DNA of 46,884 nt from an uncultured Christensenella sp. (GCA_910578245.1 CAJTPC010000008.1:1-46884); one strand, 5' to 3'; positions 14,292-23,564 are shown, counted from the first letter of the stretch. Translations and numbers: made by a program. The notes: a model not told the origin generated them from the sequence alone.

Positions 14292-15713
14292 ATGATTGAA
14301 GAGCAAATTTGCGAGATAAACAAGAGAGGGCAAAAATTAGAGTCCTTGCAAAAAACAGTATCGTACGTCCTTTTTTCGGGTGTAATGCTAGTTTTGTTGC
14401 AAGCGTTTTTCTGTCTAGTCTTGGTGGGTAAGGTTACCAATACCGTATCCAACAACTCGCACTTTATGTACTATTCCCAAATGTATTTCACGTTTTGCTC
14501 TATGCTTCTGACGGTATTTTTACTTGCGTATTATGTTGTCAAGATTTACATAGGCGTGGAGCGAAGAAGATTAAACCTTGGCAGATTTATACAAGACAAT
14601 CTTATACTTTTGCCATTTGTATTTATGCTTATATGGGCGCTTATCTCGACGTATAAATCTCCGTATTTTGAAAAATCGCTTTACGGCGCGGGTTATATCA
14701 ACGAGGGATATTTTACCGTATTGCAATACGCCGTGGTATTTCTCTCGGTTTATGCGATACGCGATGAGATAAAGTGGTCAAAAGAGGCGATACTTTGGAG
14801 TTTTATAGTTCTGGCGGGCATAATATGCATCGTCTTTACGGGAATAGAAATTACAAATTATAAAATTCCCACGTCGCTTAAGTCGGGAGTATTCAACAAC
14901 TCAAATCACTACGGTTACTTTTTGGCGATGTCTTCAACGGCGACTTTTGGCGCGTTGGTATACAGTAAGCGAAAATGGCAAATGCTTTTGGCGCTACTAC
15001 TTCTGCCGTTCAACGTTTTTCAACTTCTTGCCTGCAACACTTTGGGCGCAAACATAGCTTATATATGCGGTATAGCTTTCTTGATTTGTAGCGGATTGAT
15101 TACAAAAAAACTCGATTGGAAAATGCTATTGGTTGCGTGCGCGCTGTCTGGCATCGTAAATCTTGTATTAGAAGTATCCGGCAGAACCAATATGTGGTCG
15201 TCTTACGTTGAATTATTCAAAGACGTTAAGCGCATAATTTCGCCAAGTAGCGGAGGAGAAGGCGGCGGCGACACCGGCTCTGCAGGAACGGGGCGTTTTG
15301 GACTTTGGAAGCGTACTATTGCCGTAATAAGACAAGTTCCATGGTTTGGCAAAGGACTGGATCTATATCACAATAACAATATCTACGATACAACGCTTGA
15401 CGTATCGCACAACGAATATATCACTATGGCAAGCAATATAGGTATACCCGGATTTGTGATGTACTTCGGCACGGTTATTTGGTGGTTCGTAAGAGCGGTG
15501 AGAGCGAGAAAAATTCTCACGGTTTGCGACTTGACATTGCTTGCTACGGCATTTGCTTATCTCATTTCCGCAATTTTCGGCAATTCATTTACTTACACCT
15601 ATCCTTATCTTATGATATTCTTTGCGATTAGTATGCAAAAACCGCAATTTAGACAAGAGAAGTATAAAAAATTACAAGAAAGCAATTCAGTTGAAAATTT
15701 ATTGAAAATCTAA
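14292..15713 (+). CDS. O-antigen ligase / Wzy-like polymerase
   Basis: A 473-residue polytopic membrane protein with about ten to twelve hydrophobic segments. A large extracytoplasmic loop (about 300-378) ends with SHNEYITMASNIGIPGFVMY, the Wzy_C/O-antigen ligase signature. Such enzymes polymerise or attach glycan repeat units outside the membrane. The loop also carries a Gly/Ser-rich stretch near 318-333. The preceding Wzz-like gene fits a Wzy-dependent pathway. No glycosyltransferase or flippase lies beside the pair, though SpoVB at 36 kb is a flippase relative. There is no Shine-Dalgarno sequence. Confidence 0.7.
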   Translation: MIEEQICEINKRGQKLESLQKTVSYVLFSGVMLVLLQAFFCLVLVGKVTNTVSNNSHFMYYSQMYFTFCSMLLTVFLLAYYVVKIYIGVERRRLNLGRFIQDNLILLPFVFMLIWALISTYKSPYFEKSLYGAGYINEGYFTVLQYAVVFLSVYAIRDEIKWSKEAILWSFIVLAGIICIVFTGIEITNYKIPTSLKSGVFNNSNHYGYFLAMSSTATFGALVYSKRKWQMLLALLLLPFNVFQLLACNTLGANIAYICGIAFLICSGLITKKLDWKMLLVACALSGIVNLVLEVSGRTNMWSSYVELFKDVKRIISPSSGGEGGGDTGSAGTGRFGLWKRTIAVIRQVPWFGKGLDLYHNNNIYDTTLDVSHNEYITMASNIGIPGFVMYFGTVIWWFVRAVRARKILTVCDLTLLATAFAYLISAIFGNSFTYTYPYLMIFFAISMQKPQFRQEKYKKLQESNSVENLLKI

Positions 15714-15787
15714 TTGCAATTTGGTTAATATTATATTATAATTATACTTGCTATTATATAACTAACTCGCAGAACAGGAGTTTAAGA

Positions 15788-17311
15788 ATGAAAAAAATAT
15801 CCATTATATTGATAATTTGCCTTGCGGTTTGTTTAGGGGCGCTCTTTACGGCTTGTAGTCCCTCTTTCGGACCTGTAGGAACTACTGAATATAAGGACAG
15901 TCCAGTCGTCAACAACGGCGGTCTAGTCGTACAGCAAGGCGGTTATATTTATTACGTCAACGGTATGGACGCTACGTCCAATATTACCAAGCCGGAGGAC
16001 AACGCTTTCGGTAAGGCTTCCGTCAAGGGAAGTATTATGAAGAGCAAAATAGACGCGGAAGGTAATTTGAGCGAAACTGCGGTCGTTGTTCCCAAGATGT
16101 TCTATACCTCGGCTTCCAACGGCGGATTCTATATTTACGGCGAGTGGATATACTATATGTCGCCAAACACAAAGACTGACAATAAGTCCAACGTGCTCAA
16201 TACGCAATCAGTAGCTTTCCGTACCAAAATCGACGGAACAAAAACTCAAGAGATAGCTACGATTTCGTCAAATTCGACGCAATACATCTTTACGGAAAAT
16301 GCGTTGATATATTTTGAGGGCAGCACTTTGAAGAAAGTGGGCTATACCGATTCAAAAATCAACAAAAAATCAGAGGATATCGTAAAAAACGTTGGTTCCG
16401 TTTTGTTTACGGCTAAGTCCGACGTAATTTTCTTTGTCAAGACTACGGAAGCGAGCGACCGTCTAAATAATAATATATATGCTTATATCAACGGTAAAGT
16501 TAAGGAAATTACCACCGATACGACTTATGAAAACAATGGCGAATCTAGCGACGTGAACACGTTCAAGAAGCAATATACCTTTGCGCTCCTTTCTTATGAC
16601 GCAAAATATAAAACGCTTTTCTATACCAAGGTAGGCAACGACAACAATGCTAATAAAAAGACTTCGACGTATGCGTATACGTTTGACGACAACTTCAATT
16701 TCGATCCTGCAAAAGAAGTAAGATATTCGATTTCTGCGCTTACGGCAGCTTCTATTTATTATCTTGGCGCTGACAAGGGGGTTCTCTATACCGCCAACGC
16801 TACGCTTCAAATATATAAGCCGATAAGCGAAGCGGCGATTAAGGACGATACGCAAGATTTTGTAACTTTAAGAACTACCGGAGCTGAAATCGTAAAGGTT
16901 GACGGCAACGACGTTTACTATATCTTGAGCAATACGCTTTATAAGATAAACGTTGAGGATGCAGTAGAGCAAAAGATTAGCGAGGACGCTATCTCTACAT
17001 CTTGGCTTACGCGCTCTATAATCGGCGACTATTTGTACTATATTGACAATACCTACAACTATATGTATAGAGTAGATCTTACCGCAGGTAACTTCCAAGA
17101 CCACAAAGAAGAATTTGTAAAAGGCGAAGTAGTAAGCGGAATGCGTAAGGCTACGCTCACCAAAGACGACGACGGTAAAATAGTCATCAAGTACGTTAAG
17201 GACGACGCAAATGAAGAGGGCGTAAAGTATTATCAAATACCTAAGTTCATGACTTCCGAAGACGCGCAAAAGTACGCCGAGGCTATCTACGAAGACGAAG
17301 ATGAAAAATAA
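15788..17311 (+). CDS. Lipoprotein with propeller-like repeats (DUF5050-like)
   Basis: A 507-residue lipoprotein: MKKISIILIICLAVCLGALF signal, then the lipobox FTAC with lipidated Cys23. The mature protein repeats short strands of the type IYYVNG, IYYMSP, VYYILS-LYKIN and LYYIDN-MYRVD, spaced about 50 residues apart, like DUF5050 beta-propeller proteins on clostridial surfaces. It may bind ligands or partners outside the membrane; no catalytic residues are recognisable. CAGGAGTTT gives a good ribosome site. It ends just before the left end of the mobile element at 17330 and may have lost its native terminator to the insertion. Confidence 0.6.
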   Translation: MKKISIILIICLAVCLGALFTACSPSFGPVGTTEYKDSPVVNNGGLVVQQGGYIYYVNGMDATSNITKPEDNAFGKASVKGSIMKSKIDAEGNLSETAVVVPKMFYTSASNGGFYIYGEWIYYMSPNTKTDNKSNVLNTQSVAFRTKIDGTKTQEIATISSNSTQYIFTENALIYFEGSTLKKVGYTDSKINKKSEDIVKNVGSVLFTAKSDVIFFVKTTEASDRLNNNIYAYINGKVKEITTDTTYENNGESSDVNTFKKQYTFALLSYDAKYKTLFYTKVGNDNNANKKTSTYAYTFDDNFNFDPAKEVRYSISALTAASIYYLGADKGVLYTANATLQIYKPISEAAIKDDTQDFVTLRTTGAEIVKVDGNDVYYILSNTLYKINVEDAVEQKISEDAISTSWLTRSIIGDYLYYIDNTYNYMYRVDLTAGNFQDHKEEFVKGEVVSGMRKATLTKDDDGKIVIKYVKDDANEEGVKYYQIPKFMTSEDAQKYAEAIYEDEDEK

Positions 17312-17329
17312 TTAAAGTTTTACTGTAAT

Positions 17330-17368
17330 AAAAAGCAACGCTTTAGGTGAGTAGTCATAGGGAATTTA
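17330..17368 (+). repeat. Left inverted repeat of the element
   Basis: AAAAAGCAACGCTTTAGGTG continues to 17368. Blocks AAAAAGCAACGC, GGTG, GTAG, ATAGGGA and TTTA are conserved in the right end. Confidence 0.8.
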
Positions 17369-17414
17369 CAAAAAACTAAATTTTAATCGGAATACACCTT
17401 ATAAGGGCGAGTCA

Positions 17415-17453
17415 AAAATAACAGGAACTTGAATTGCAAGTTCCTGTTATTTT
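17415..17453. terminator. Strong bidirectional terminator
   Basis: A perfect 17-bp stem: 17415-17431 against 17437-17453 (AAAATAACAGGAACTTG and its complement). It ends the leftward cargo operon one base after the nucleotidyltransferase stop and also blocks rightward transcription from the host lipoprotein gene. Confidence 0.9.
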
Positions 17454-17454
17454 A

Positions 17455-18084
17455 CTACTCAAAGTTTTGCTGTATTATATCGTTTACCGTTTCGGCAAAT
17501 AAAGCACGAGACTTTTTACCAATAAAGTTATTATTCTTTTTGTAGATATATAAGTCTCTTACTTCTTGCCACAAGTTATGCTTCTTAATTAAAGTAATTC
17601 GCTCATCTAATTCGTAATATGATTTCGGTTGATATTGCCATCCATATGATTGTTGCTTTTTATTGAAGTGTATGTATTTTTGCCTGCCGTCTGAACAGTC
17701 ATACACGACAGCAAAGTCGGCACTATGTAATATCTTTGAATGCTGTGTATCTTTAACTTTTATCGTTAAGACACGAGTGCTATCTTCGCTATAATCATAT
17801 TTGAATAGATGATTGAACTTGTCAAACGCATTTTTCAAAATGCGTTTTATATCTTCCGCGGTATAGTTTTCGTCATCATCATTTACACGAATATTAACAT
17901 CAAAATCGTAACCTACGTTGGAATCATAGTCCATAGTTACCATATTCCGCGCTACACTACCGATAAAATCATAGCGAAAAGTAAATTTATCACGGACCTC
18001 ATCTTGCACCCTATGAATCAAAGATTTCAAATCTTCCATTGCATCCGAATAGGTTGCTTTTGTTACATACCTAAAATCACTCAT
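17455..18084 (-). CDS. Nucleotidyltransferase-fold protein, putative defence component
   Basis: A 209-residue protein with the catalytic pattern of the polymerase-beta-like nucleotidyltransferase fold: G42-S43 in FIGSVAR, D60 and D62 in YDFDVNI, and a third acid D123 in SADFAVVYD. All three metal ligands are present, so it is probably active. It may make a nucleotide signal or nucleotidylate a target. It is shorter than typical CBASS cyclases (around 300 or more residues), so I do not call it one. An upstream ATG at 18114 exists, but AAAGGAG sits just before the ATG at 18084. It lies 71 bases after the membrane protein gene and is the last gene of the leftward cargo. Confidence 0.65.
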   Translation of the reverse strand: MSDFRYVTKATYSDAMEDLKSLIHRVQDEVRDKFTFRYDFIGSVARNMVTMDYDSNVGYDFDVNIRVNDDDENYTAEDIKRILKNAFDKFNHLFKYDYSEDSTRVLTIKVKDTQHSKILHSADFAVVYDCSDGRQKYIHFNKKQQSYGWQYQPKSYYELDERITLIKKHNLWQEVRDLYIYKKNNNFIGKKSRALFAETVNDIIQQNFE

Positions 18085-18155
18085 TGTAACTCCTTTTTTG
18101 CCCATACCTGCCATTTAGCAATTTTTTCGCCAGATCGTTATAAAATAGCACAATC

Positions 18156-19130
18156 TTAGGATTTGTCAACCTTTTTCTTTAATTTTTTCTTCTTTGATTT
18201 CAAACTTTTTACCTTTTGGGGTTTCGATGCGGTGGATTCTTTTTCTTGAGTCATATAGTAGTATGTATAATACATCCAATAAAGTATACAATAGTATTTA
18301 TCCTCATATGTTTCCGCTTGTGCATCGGTTGAATTTTCCCGTATAACGCTATCATATACGGTTGTATCAAACCTATTGTGGATATTTACTATGAAATTTT
18401 CTACAAGCTCCATTATCCAATAGCATACTGTCTCTTCTGGCGCATAACCTAAATGATAAAATTCCCAGGCGTAATCAACGGGCGGTATTGGATTATCCCA
18501 TTCAATATATTCTTTGCGTATTTCGCCCAATACAAAATCGAAATACTGTTCTATATAGAAACTGAGATTGACTTTACCTTTTTCTTTTTCATCTACTAAA
18601 AATAAAAGATTTTGTTTATAAATTGTTTTCAACTCTCTGTTATGATTTTCATTGAACTCAGTTTCTCTATACCGTGTAAATGCTCTATGAAAATATTTCG
18701 CATTATCATAAAGGAATGGCTGTTCACCAAGTTTATATTCTTTTACATCAGCTTTCAATTTTTCAAATACATATTCCACCCATTCTACGCTTTCAATTGT
18801 TCTAATTGAAAACTCCGCCATTTCCAAAATTTTATTTTGGAGCTCAGTGGAACAACGACAGAAATCCGTATATATTTTTCGATTATGCCGTTCATGCTGA
18901 TGCAAATTGGCAGCAATGGTACACCAAGGGAGATAATCTCTCTCATCTTCATGGTCTATTAAGAAATTATTAGCTTCTTCGGTCAATTTTTCTATGCGAT
19001 GCTTTTCATCAATCTTTGTCATTTCTTTTTCATGTCGACTTTGTAACCAATAGATAAAAAACGATACTGCGACTGTTGCCACCAATGACAATGCGCCAAT
19101 AACTATTTGGATAATATCTGCTACAGCCAT
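18156..19130 (-). CDS. One-pass membrane protein, putative defence component
   Basis: A 324-residue protein with one N-terminal membrane segment (about 8-29, IVIGALSLVATVAVSFFIYW), then a short basic coiled-coil-like stretch and a large cytoplasmic domain (about 50-300) rich in Tyr, Trp and Glu. It contains no motif I know. The tail (305-324) is almost all Lys/Ser. AGGAGG precedes the ATG. It lies between the TIR gene (96-base gap) and the nucleotidyltransferase (71-base gap). A membrane anchor beside a nucleotide-handling enzyme suggests an effector or sensor, but that is inference. Confidence 0.55.
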   Translation of the reverse strand: MAVADIIQIVIGALSLVATVAVSFFIYWLQSRHEKEMTKIDEKHRIEKLTEEANNFLIDHEDERDYLPWCTIAANLHQHERHNRKIYTDFCRCSTELQNKILEMAEFSIRTIESVEWVEYVFEKLKADVKEYKLGEQPFLYDNAKYFHRAFTRYRETEFNENHNRELKTIYKQNLLFLVDEKEKGKVNLSFYIEQYFDFVLGEIRKEYIEWDNPIPPVDYAWEFYHLGYAPEETVCYWIMELVENFIVNIHNRFDTTVYDSVIRENSTDAQAETYEDKYYCILYWMYYTYYYMTQEKESTASKPQKVKSLKSKKKKLKKKVDKS

Positions 19131-19226
19131 ATAGACCTCCTAAGTGTTGCTTTTGTGTTTGGACAAATAGTCTATTCGTAAAACGGGAAATTGTTGCCTA
19201 AGTAATAAATCTCATTATCTGATATG

Positions 19227-20045
19227 CTAACCTAAACTTTTGATAAATTTATTTCTTTCCTTAATCCATGCACTATCTTCGGGAAGAGGGAGATCAAGAT
19301 ATTTAAAAATCAAATCTTTCAATTCGTCTAGTTTGCTTTTTCTCAATTCAACATCATCCAATCTAAAGGAAATATCCCTTGGATTAATTGCCCCCTTTAT
19401 ATGAACAAAATCGAATCCCGGCATTAAAATTGTTTGATACGTATCTTTTCTAATCCAAGCCGCACCCATTTCATTCAAACATGCAGCACTTGAATAATAA
19501 TTGTTTGATAGAAACATTAATACCAATAATTCATTGCCCGTATATTCTTTCAATAGATATTCATATATATCGCCACTACCAATAGGAATATTGTATCCTT
19601 CAACACTACTACAGAAAATATGTTCTCTCGTTAAACCAAATTTTGCGAATAACGTAACGAAGCTTTTTACAATTTTTTTGTCTTTTTCCGCATGGCTAAT
19701 AAAAATTTTACGCTTATGGTTTTTATATTGCAGTAATTTCAATATCTCATCAATCCTAACTACTTGATAAAAATTGAAGCAAATGTGATCGCCCGCTGGG
19801 AACTTTATTTCTCGAAGGGCTTCTTCTATTTCAAACATTTCATTAGGATACTTATTTTTATTATCTAATGCAAATTGAGTTAAGGATTTTATGTAGGTAT
19901 CTACACCGACACAATTTCTCTTACACCGCGGGACTGTAATCATTACGCCACGAGCATCTATTATATTCTCGAACGTACCTTTAACATTTAATAATTCCAA
20001 AACTCTTTTCGACATTTCAACATTTTTTTGCAAATCAATAATCAT
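19227..20045 (-). CDS. TIR-domain protein, putative NADase effector
   Basis: A 272-residue protein with an N-terminal domain of unknown type (about 1-110) and a C-terminal TIR domain (about 112-250). TIR landmarks: KIFISHAEKDKK at 113-124, the BB-loop-like FCSSVEGYNIPIG at 144-156, and LSNNYYSSAACLNEMGAAW at 179-197, in which E192 matches the catalytic glutamate of NAD-cleaving TIRs. Such proteins deplete NAD or make signalling molecules during infection. The N-domain has four cysteines. A GTG at 20057 is in frame, but GGAG just before the ATG at 20045 makes that start more likely. It sits between the restriction genes and the membrane/nucleotidyltransferase pair. Confidence 0.75.
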   Translation of the reverse strand: MIIDLQKNVEMSKRVLELLNVKGTFENIIDARGVMITVPRCKRNCVGVDTYIKSLTQFALDNKNKYPNEMFEIEEALREIKFPAGDHICFNFYQVVRIDEILKLLQYKNHKRKIFISHAEKDKKIVKSFVTLFAKFGLTREHIFCSSVEGYNIPIGSGDIYEYLLKEYTGNELLVLMFLSNNYYSSAACLNEMGAAWIRKDTYQTILMPGFDFVHIKGAINPRDISFRLDDVELRKSKLDELKDLIFKYLDLPLPEDSAWIKERNKFIKSLG

Positions 20046-20095
20046 ATATTTCTCCACTTGTAGTAATAGGGGCGGGTGTATTCAACTCATGTGAA

Positions 20096-21016
20096 CTATA
20101 AATGCACGCAGTTAGTTATAAAATTAACGCACACAGTATTGCCGGCTTGTTTGTATCGTTCTCGTTCGGGAACAGCATCTGGGAATGTAAAAGTTGAAGA
20201 AAATCCTTGTAATGCCAAACATTCGGCAGGAGTTATGTTGCGTATCCCGAATTTATCTTTTATAATCGGCACGCGGTTAGGGTATGTTCCCATATTGGCT
20301 TTGAGTGTAAAGGCAATTCCGTCTTTGCTTGATTGAATACCCCAATCTGAGAAGCGGTACAGTTGTTTTCTATCGGTTATAGCTTTTGGTAGTCTTGCGT
20401 ATTTGGGCTCATTGGACGCATAGTAGTAGCGGTCATTGACTTTAACCGAAGTATTGATAATATCTGTAATCTTCTTTTCGAGTGGCACTTTATCGGGGAA
20501 ACGAAAGCTATCGCAAGCCGCTTTATCCTTGAAAGCCACTATGTAAGTTCGTGTTCTATGTTGGGGTATGCCGTAATCGCAAGCATCGGCTATGATATAG
20601 CGAATATAGTAACCTCGTCCCGCAAGCTCATTGTGGATTACATTAAAAGTTTTACCATTGTTGTGTTCTGTTAAATTTGCCACATTCTCCAAGAATACGA
20701 TTCGCGGTTGCTTGGCATCTATGACTTTTCCTACTTCAAAGAATAAATTGCCGCGATTATCATTGAAACCTTTTTGTTTACCGCATACCGAGAACGGTTG
20801 ACACGGAAATCCCGCCGTAACGATATCGCAATCGGGAATAGTAGATTTATCTATGGAACGAATATCGGCTTCGACGAGATTAACATTCTGGAAATTGTGT
20901 CGATAAGTCATACACGCGAATTTGTCGTTATCATTTGCCCATACAATTTCGTGTCCTGCTTTTTCAAAAGCAAGGTCAATACCGCCTATTCCGCAAAAAA
21001 GACTGCAAACTTTCAT
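20096..21016 (-). CDS. DNA (cytosine-5-)-methyltransferase, second copy
   Basis: A 306-residue C5 methylase. SAM-binding motif I is FCGIGGIDLAFEKAG (residues 7-21), catalytic motif IV is GFPCQPFS (about 69-76), motif VI is FLENVANL, motif VIII is QHRTRTYIVAF, and motif X with QAGNTV closes the fold. The target-recognition region is short. The ATG follows the stop codon of the restriction enzyme directly (TAAATG), so translation is coupled. It could protect the same site as the first methylase on the other strand, or a different site. Confidence 0.88.
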   Translation of the reverse strand: MKVCSLFCGIGGIDLAFEKAGHEIVWANDNDKFACMTYRHNFQNVNLVEADIRSIDKSTIPDCDIVTAGFPCQPFSVCGKQKGFNDNRGNLFFEVGKVIDAKQPRIVFLENVANLTEHNNGKTFNVIHNELAGRGYYIRYIIADACDYGIPQHRTRTYIVAFKDKAACDSFRFPDKVPLEKKITDIINTSVKVNDRYYYASNEPKYARLPKAITDRKQLYRFSDWGIQSSKDGIAFTLKANMGTYPNRVPIIKDKFGIRNITPAECLALQGFSSTFTFPDAVPERERYKQAGNTVCVNFITNCVHL

Positions 21017-22168
21017 TTATCGTGTATGAGTACTGAAACGCACAGATATGTTCAACGGCAAATAGTACTCGTCGTTGATTTTAATGATACGACTCCAATT
21101 ATATTTCTCGGCACTTACATATTCGAAATAAGTGTTGCGGTATAAGTAATCGCGGAAAGTCTCCCTGTCATTGGAGTGGTAGCAAATCACATCACCGTCA
21201 TCCATAACTACAATATAACCGCCGTTTACTTGCTCTCTTCCATCCCATTTGCAAGCCGCGGTCATACCCGTAAATCCCGCCATAAGAAAATCTTTAACTG
21301 CTTTTTCATAATACACGGCAGGATTTGATACGCCTAACGGATTTGCCGCTATCATTCTTTCGACGGTTTCTTTAACCTTATTATCTTCGGTAGAATCTAT
21401 CAAACGGTCTTTTACACACCAAGCCATTATCTTGCTCATAGATTCGCGCACGAGGCATAAGTTTTCGTCATATGTTGGATTTTGCGTTCTGCAATACGAA
21501 AGCATTAAATTGTGCTCCGATATGTATTGTTTACACAATCTCCAACCGCGTCCGTCACCGTCGGATATTGCGTTGAACTCCTGCATAATTGACTCATCGC
21601 AACTGGATATTTTATACAAAAATTGTGAAGACGAACCCGCATTGAATAACGTGGGGTTTTGACCGAATTTGGATTTGATAGAGAAACCCATAACCGACAC
21701 AATAGAAGTTTGTCCGTCACGCACTTCGATAAAAATATCATTCTTGCCGCCAAACTGCTTCTTTAATGCTTTGACCGCAGGGGCTTTCGGTTTACCGACA
21801 TAAATTACTTTTGCGAATTCGCACACAGAATTCGGTGCAGGCACAGACATTCCTTTTGCACTTTTAATACCGTTAAACAAATCGTTCGCTTGCTTTATAA
21901 ATTCGCGCATAGGAATAGCGGCGAGAACAGCATCCATATTTTGCGGCTTAACAGTAACACATTCGGAATCCTCGTTGACTATGTATTCCAAAACTTGTGT
22001 ATCATATTCTTGACGAATGATTCTAAGAATATCGAGATAGCTGTCTAATTTTTGCTTGAGTGTTTTGTCGGCAGTATAGAGTTTGCCTTCGCCGAGCAAT
22101 TTCAGCATTACATAAAATTCAGCCCATTCACCTTTATTCAGTTTCTTTCCGACTATACTTTCAACCAT
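21017..22168 (-). CDS. HpaII-like type II restriction endonuclease
   Basis: A 383-residue protein resembling the HpaII family. Family features: NKGEWAEFYVMLKLLGEGKL near residue 11, a D-x-F-I-E-V pair around 150 (NDIFIEVRDG) and GFSIKSKFGQNPTLFNAG near 162-179. The D, E and SIKSK residues look like a PD-(D/E)xK-type metal site. HpaII cuts CCGG; the site here is not proven. The position between two C5 methylases and beside Vsr is what a type II system would show. The start overlaps the first methylase by eight bases and the stop touches the second, so all are co-translated. Confidence 0.72.
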   Translation of the reverse strand: MVESIVGKKLNKGEWAEFYVMLKLLGEGKLYTADKTLKQKLDSYLDILRIIRQEYDTQVLEYIVNEDSECVTVKPQNMDAVLAAIPMREFIKQANDLFNGIKSAKGMSVPAPNSVCEFAKVIYVGKPKAPAVKALKKQFGGKNDIFIEVRDGQTSIVSVMGFSIKSKFGQNPTLFNAGSSSQFLYKISSCDESIMQEFNAISDGDGRGWRLCKQYISEHNLMLSYCRTQNPTYDENLCLVRESMSKIMAWCVKDRLIDSTEDNKVKETVERMIAANPLGVSNPAVYYEKAVKDFLMAGFTGMTAACKWDGREQVNGGYIVVMDDGDVICYHSNDRETFRDYLYRNTYFEYVSAEKYNWSRIIKINDEYYLPLNISVRFSTHTR

Positions 22169-23156
22169 TCTTCAGTGCCTCCTTGACTTTTTCCGCTATG
22201 GCTCTAATGACGGGAACGGTTACGCTGTTCCCGAACTGCTTGTACAAGTGAACGTCCGCAAGGACAAGTTTGTAACTATCGGGGAATCCTTGCAATCGTG
22301 CCCATTCTCTAGGAGTCATTTTACGAACGCCTTCTTTATTAATTTCGCCCTTTATGTGCGTAGTAGGGGTAAGATCGGTTTGTCGCTTATCGATAATCAA
22401 GTTGCGCTCTCTGCCCATACCGCCGCAAACTATAGCACCTGCTACATCGTCCCATTCTCGAATTTCATATCCAAAGCCGTGTCCTTTGGCGGCGTGACGT
22501 GCTTTGTGGTCACAAAGCGTTTGCATATAGCACTCGCTCAAATAATACTTTGCTGGAACCAGTCCTTCCAAAATATCTTTAATGCGTTTCGTCGAATCGG
22601 TAGGCTCGGGGAATATAAACTCTTTCGGAGCAATATCATTACGGAAAGCAACGATATAAATACGTTCACGGTTTTGCGGCACTCCGAAATCTTTACTGTT
22701 AAGGATATGCTCAAAAGGAGTATAGCCGATTTCGCGGAGGGTGTTCTTGATAATATCGAATGTGCGACCTTTATCATGGATAGTAAGACCTTTAACATTT
22801 TCACAGAAAATAATTTTCGGTTTTTTCTTATCGCAAATACGAGCAACGTCAAAGAATAACGTGCCGCGCGACATACCTTTGTAGTCGTCCGCAAAGCCTT
22901 TGCGTTGTCCTGCAAGACTGAATGCTTGACAAGGAAAACCCGCAAGACAAATATCAAAATCGGGGACATCATCCTCGGCTATTTTCGTAATATCTCCGGC
23001 AATTTCGAAATCGTCGGTAAAATTAGCTTTATATGTTTTTTGTGCGTGTTCGTCCCATTCACTGACAAACACGGTTTTCAGCTCTTCGCCAAAAGCCTGT
23101 TCGAATCCCAAGCGTATTCCGCCGATACCGGCAAATAAATCAATACTTTTTAACAC
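22161..23156 (-). CDS. DNA (cytosine-5-)-methyltransferase, first copy
   Basis: A 331-residue C5 methylase. Motif I is LFAGIGGIRLGFEQA, motif IV GFPCQAFSLAGQRKG holds the catalytic Cys near residue 77, motif VI is CENVKGL, motif VIII is QNRERIYIVAF, and motif X is FGNSVTVPV. The target-recognition region (about 190-290) differs from that of the second methylase. It overlaps vsr by seven bases and the nuclease by eight, giving a tight operon in which methylase is made before nuclease. Confidence 0.9.
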   Translation of the reverse strand: MLKSIDLFAGIGGIRLGFEQAFGEELKTVFVSEWDEHAQKTYKANFTDDFEIAGDITKIAEDDVPDFDICLAGFPCQAFSLAGQRKGFADDYKGMSRGTLFFDVARICDKKKPKIIFCENVKGLTIHDKGRTFDIIKNTLREIGYTPFEHILNSKDFGVPQNRERIYIVAFRNDIAPKEFIFPEPTDSTKRIKDILEGLVPAKYYLSECYMQTLCDHKARHAAKGHGFGYEIREWDDVAGAIVCGGMGRERNLIIDKRQTDLTPTTHIKGEINKEGVRKMTPREWARLQGFPDSYKLVLADVHLYKQFGNSVTVPVIRAIAEKVKEALKNG

Positions 23157-23563
23157 CTTTGTTTAACCGCCTTTTCTATCTTGTCGGCACAACCCACCGC
23201 ATCGGTTTTTATCTCTTTACCCCAAAACCTAAGTACTATCCATCCATCGGCTTCGAGTTTTTCGGTAACTTCTTTATCCCGTTGCATATTCCTTTCTATT
23301 TTCGGAATCCAAAAGTCTTGCCGCACTTTGAAATCTTCTTTACGTCGATCCCAATTGTATCCGTGCCAAAACTCACTGTCGCAGAACACCGCAACTTTTT
23401 TACCGATAAAAGCAATATCGGGATGTCCGAAAACGGATTTGACATTCTTACGGTAGCGCAAGCCTTTTTGCCACAATGCTTTCCGAAGGAGTAATTCAAT
23501 CTCTGAATCTTTGCATTTAACTTGTTGCATATTATACCGAATTTGTTCTTGTGTCTTCGGCAT
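23150..23563 (-). CDS. vsr: Very short patch repair endonuclease (Vsr)
   Basis: Nicks DNA at T:G mismatches left when 5-methylcytosine deaminates, so it pairs with C5 methylases. 137 residues, normal for Vsr. Motifs: KCKDSEIELLLRKALWQKGL near 18-37, the catalytic Asp in FGHPDIAF near 50, and VAVFCDSEFWHGYNW near 58-72. The C-terminal WIVLRFWGKEI is also typical. The ATG lies one base after the TGA of the controller gene. Confidence 0.92.
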   Translation of the reverse strand: MPKTQEQIRYNMQQVKCKDSEIELLLRKALWQKGLRYRKNVKSVFGHPDIAFIGKKVAVFCDSEFWHGYNWDRRKEDFKVRQDFWIPKIERNMQRDKEVTEKLEADGWIVLRFWGKEIKTDAVGCADKIEKAVKQRC

Positions 23564-23564
23564 A

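Noticed and set aside
17455..20045. Calling the nucleotidyltransferase and TIR genes CBASS or Thoeris
   Set aside because: The enzyme is too short for a typical CD-NTase. There are no Cap2/Cap3 genes, and no ThsA-like SIR2 partner. Only the fold-level features support a defence role.
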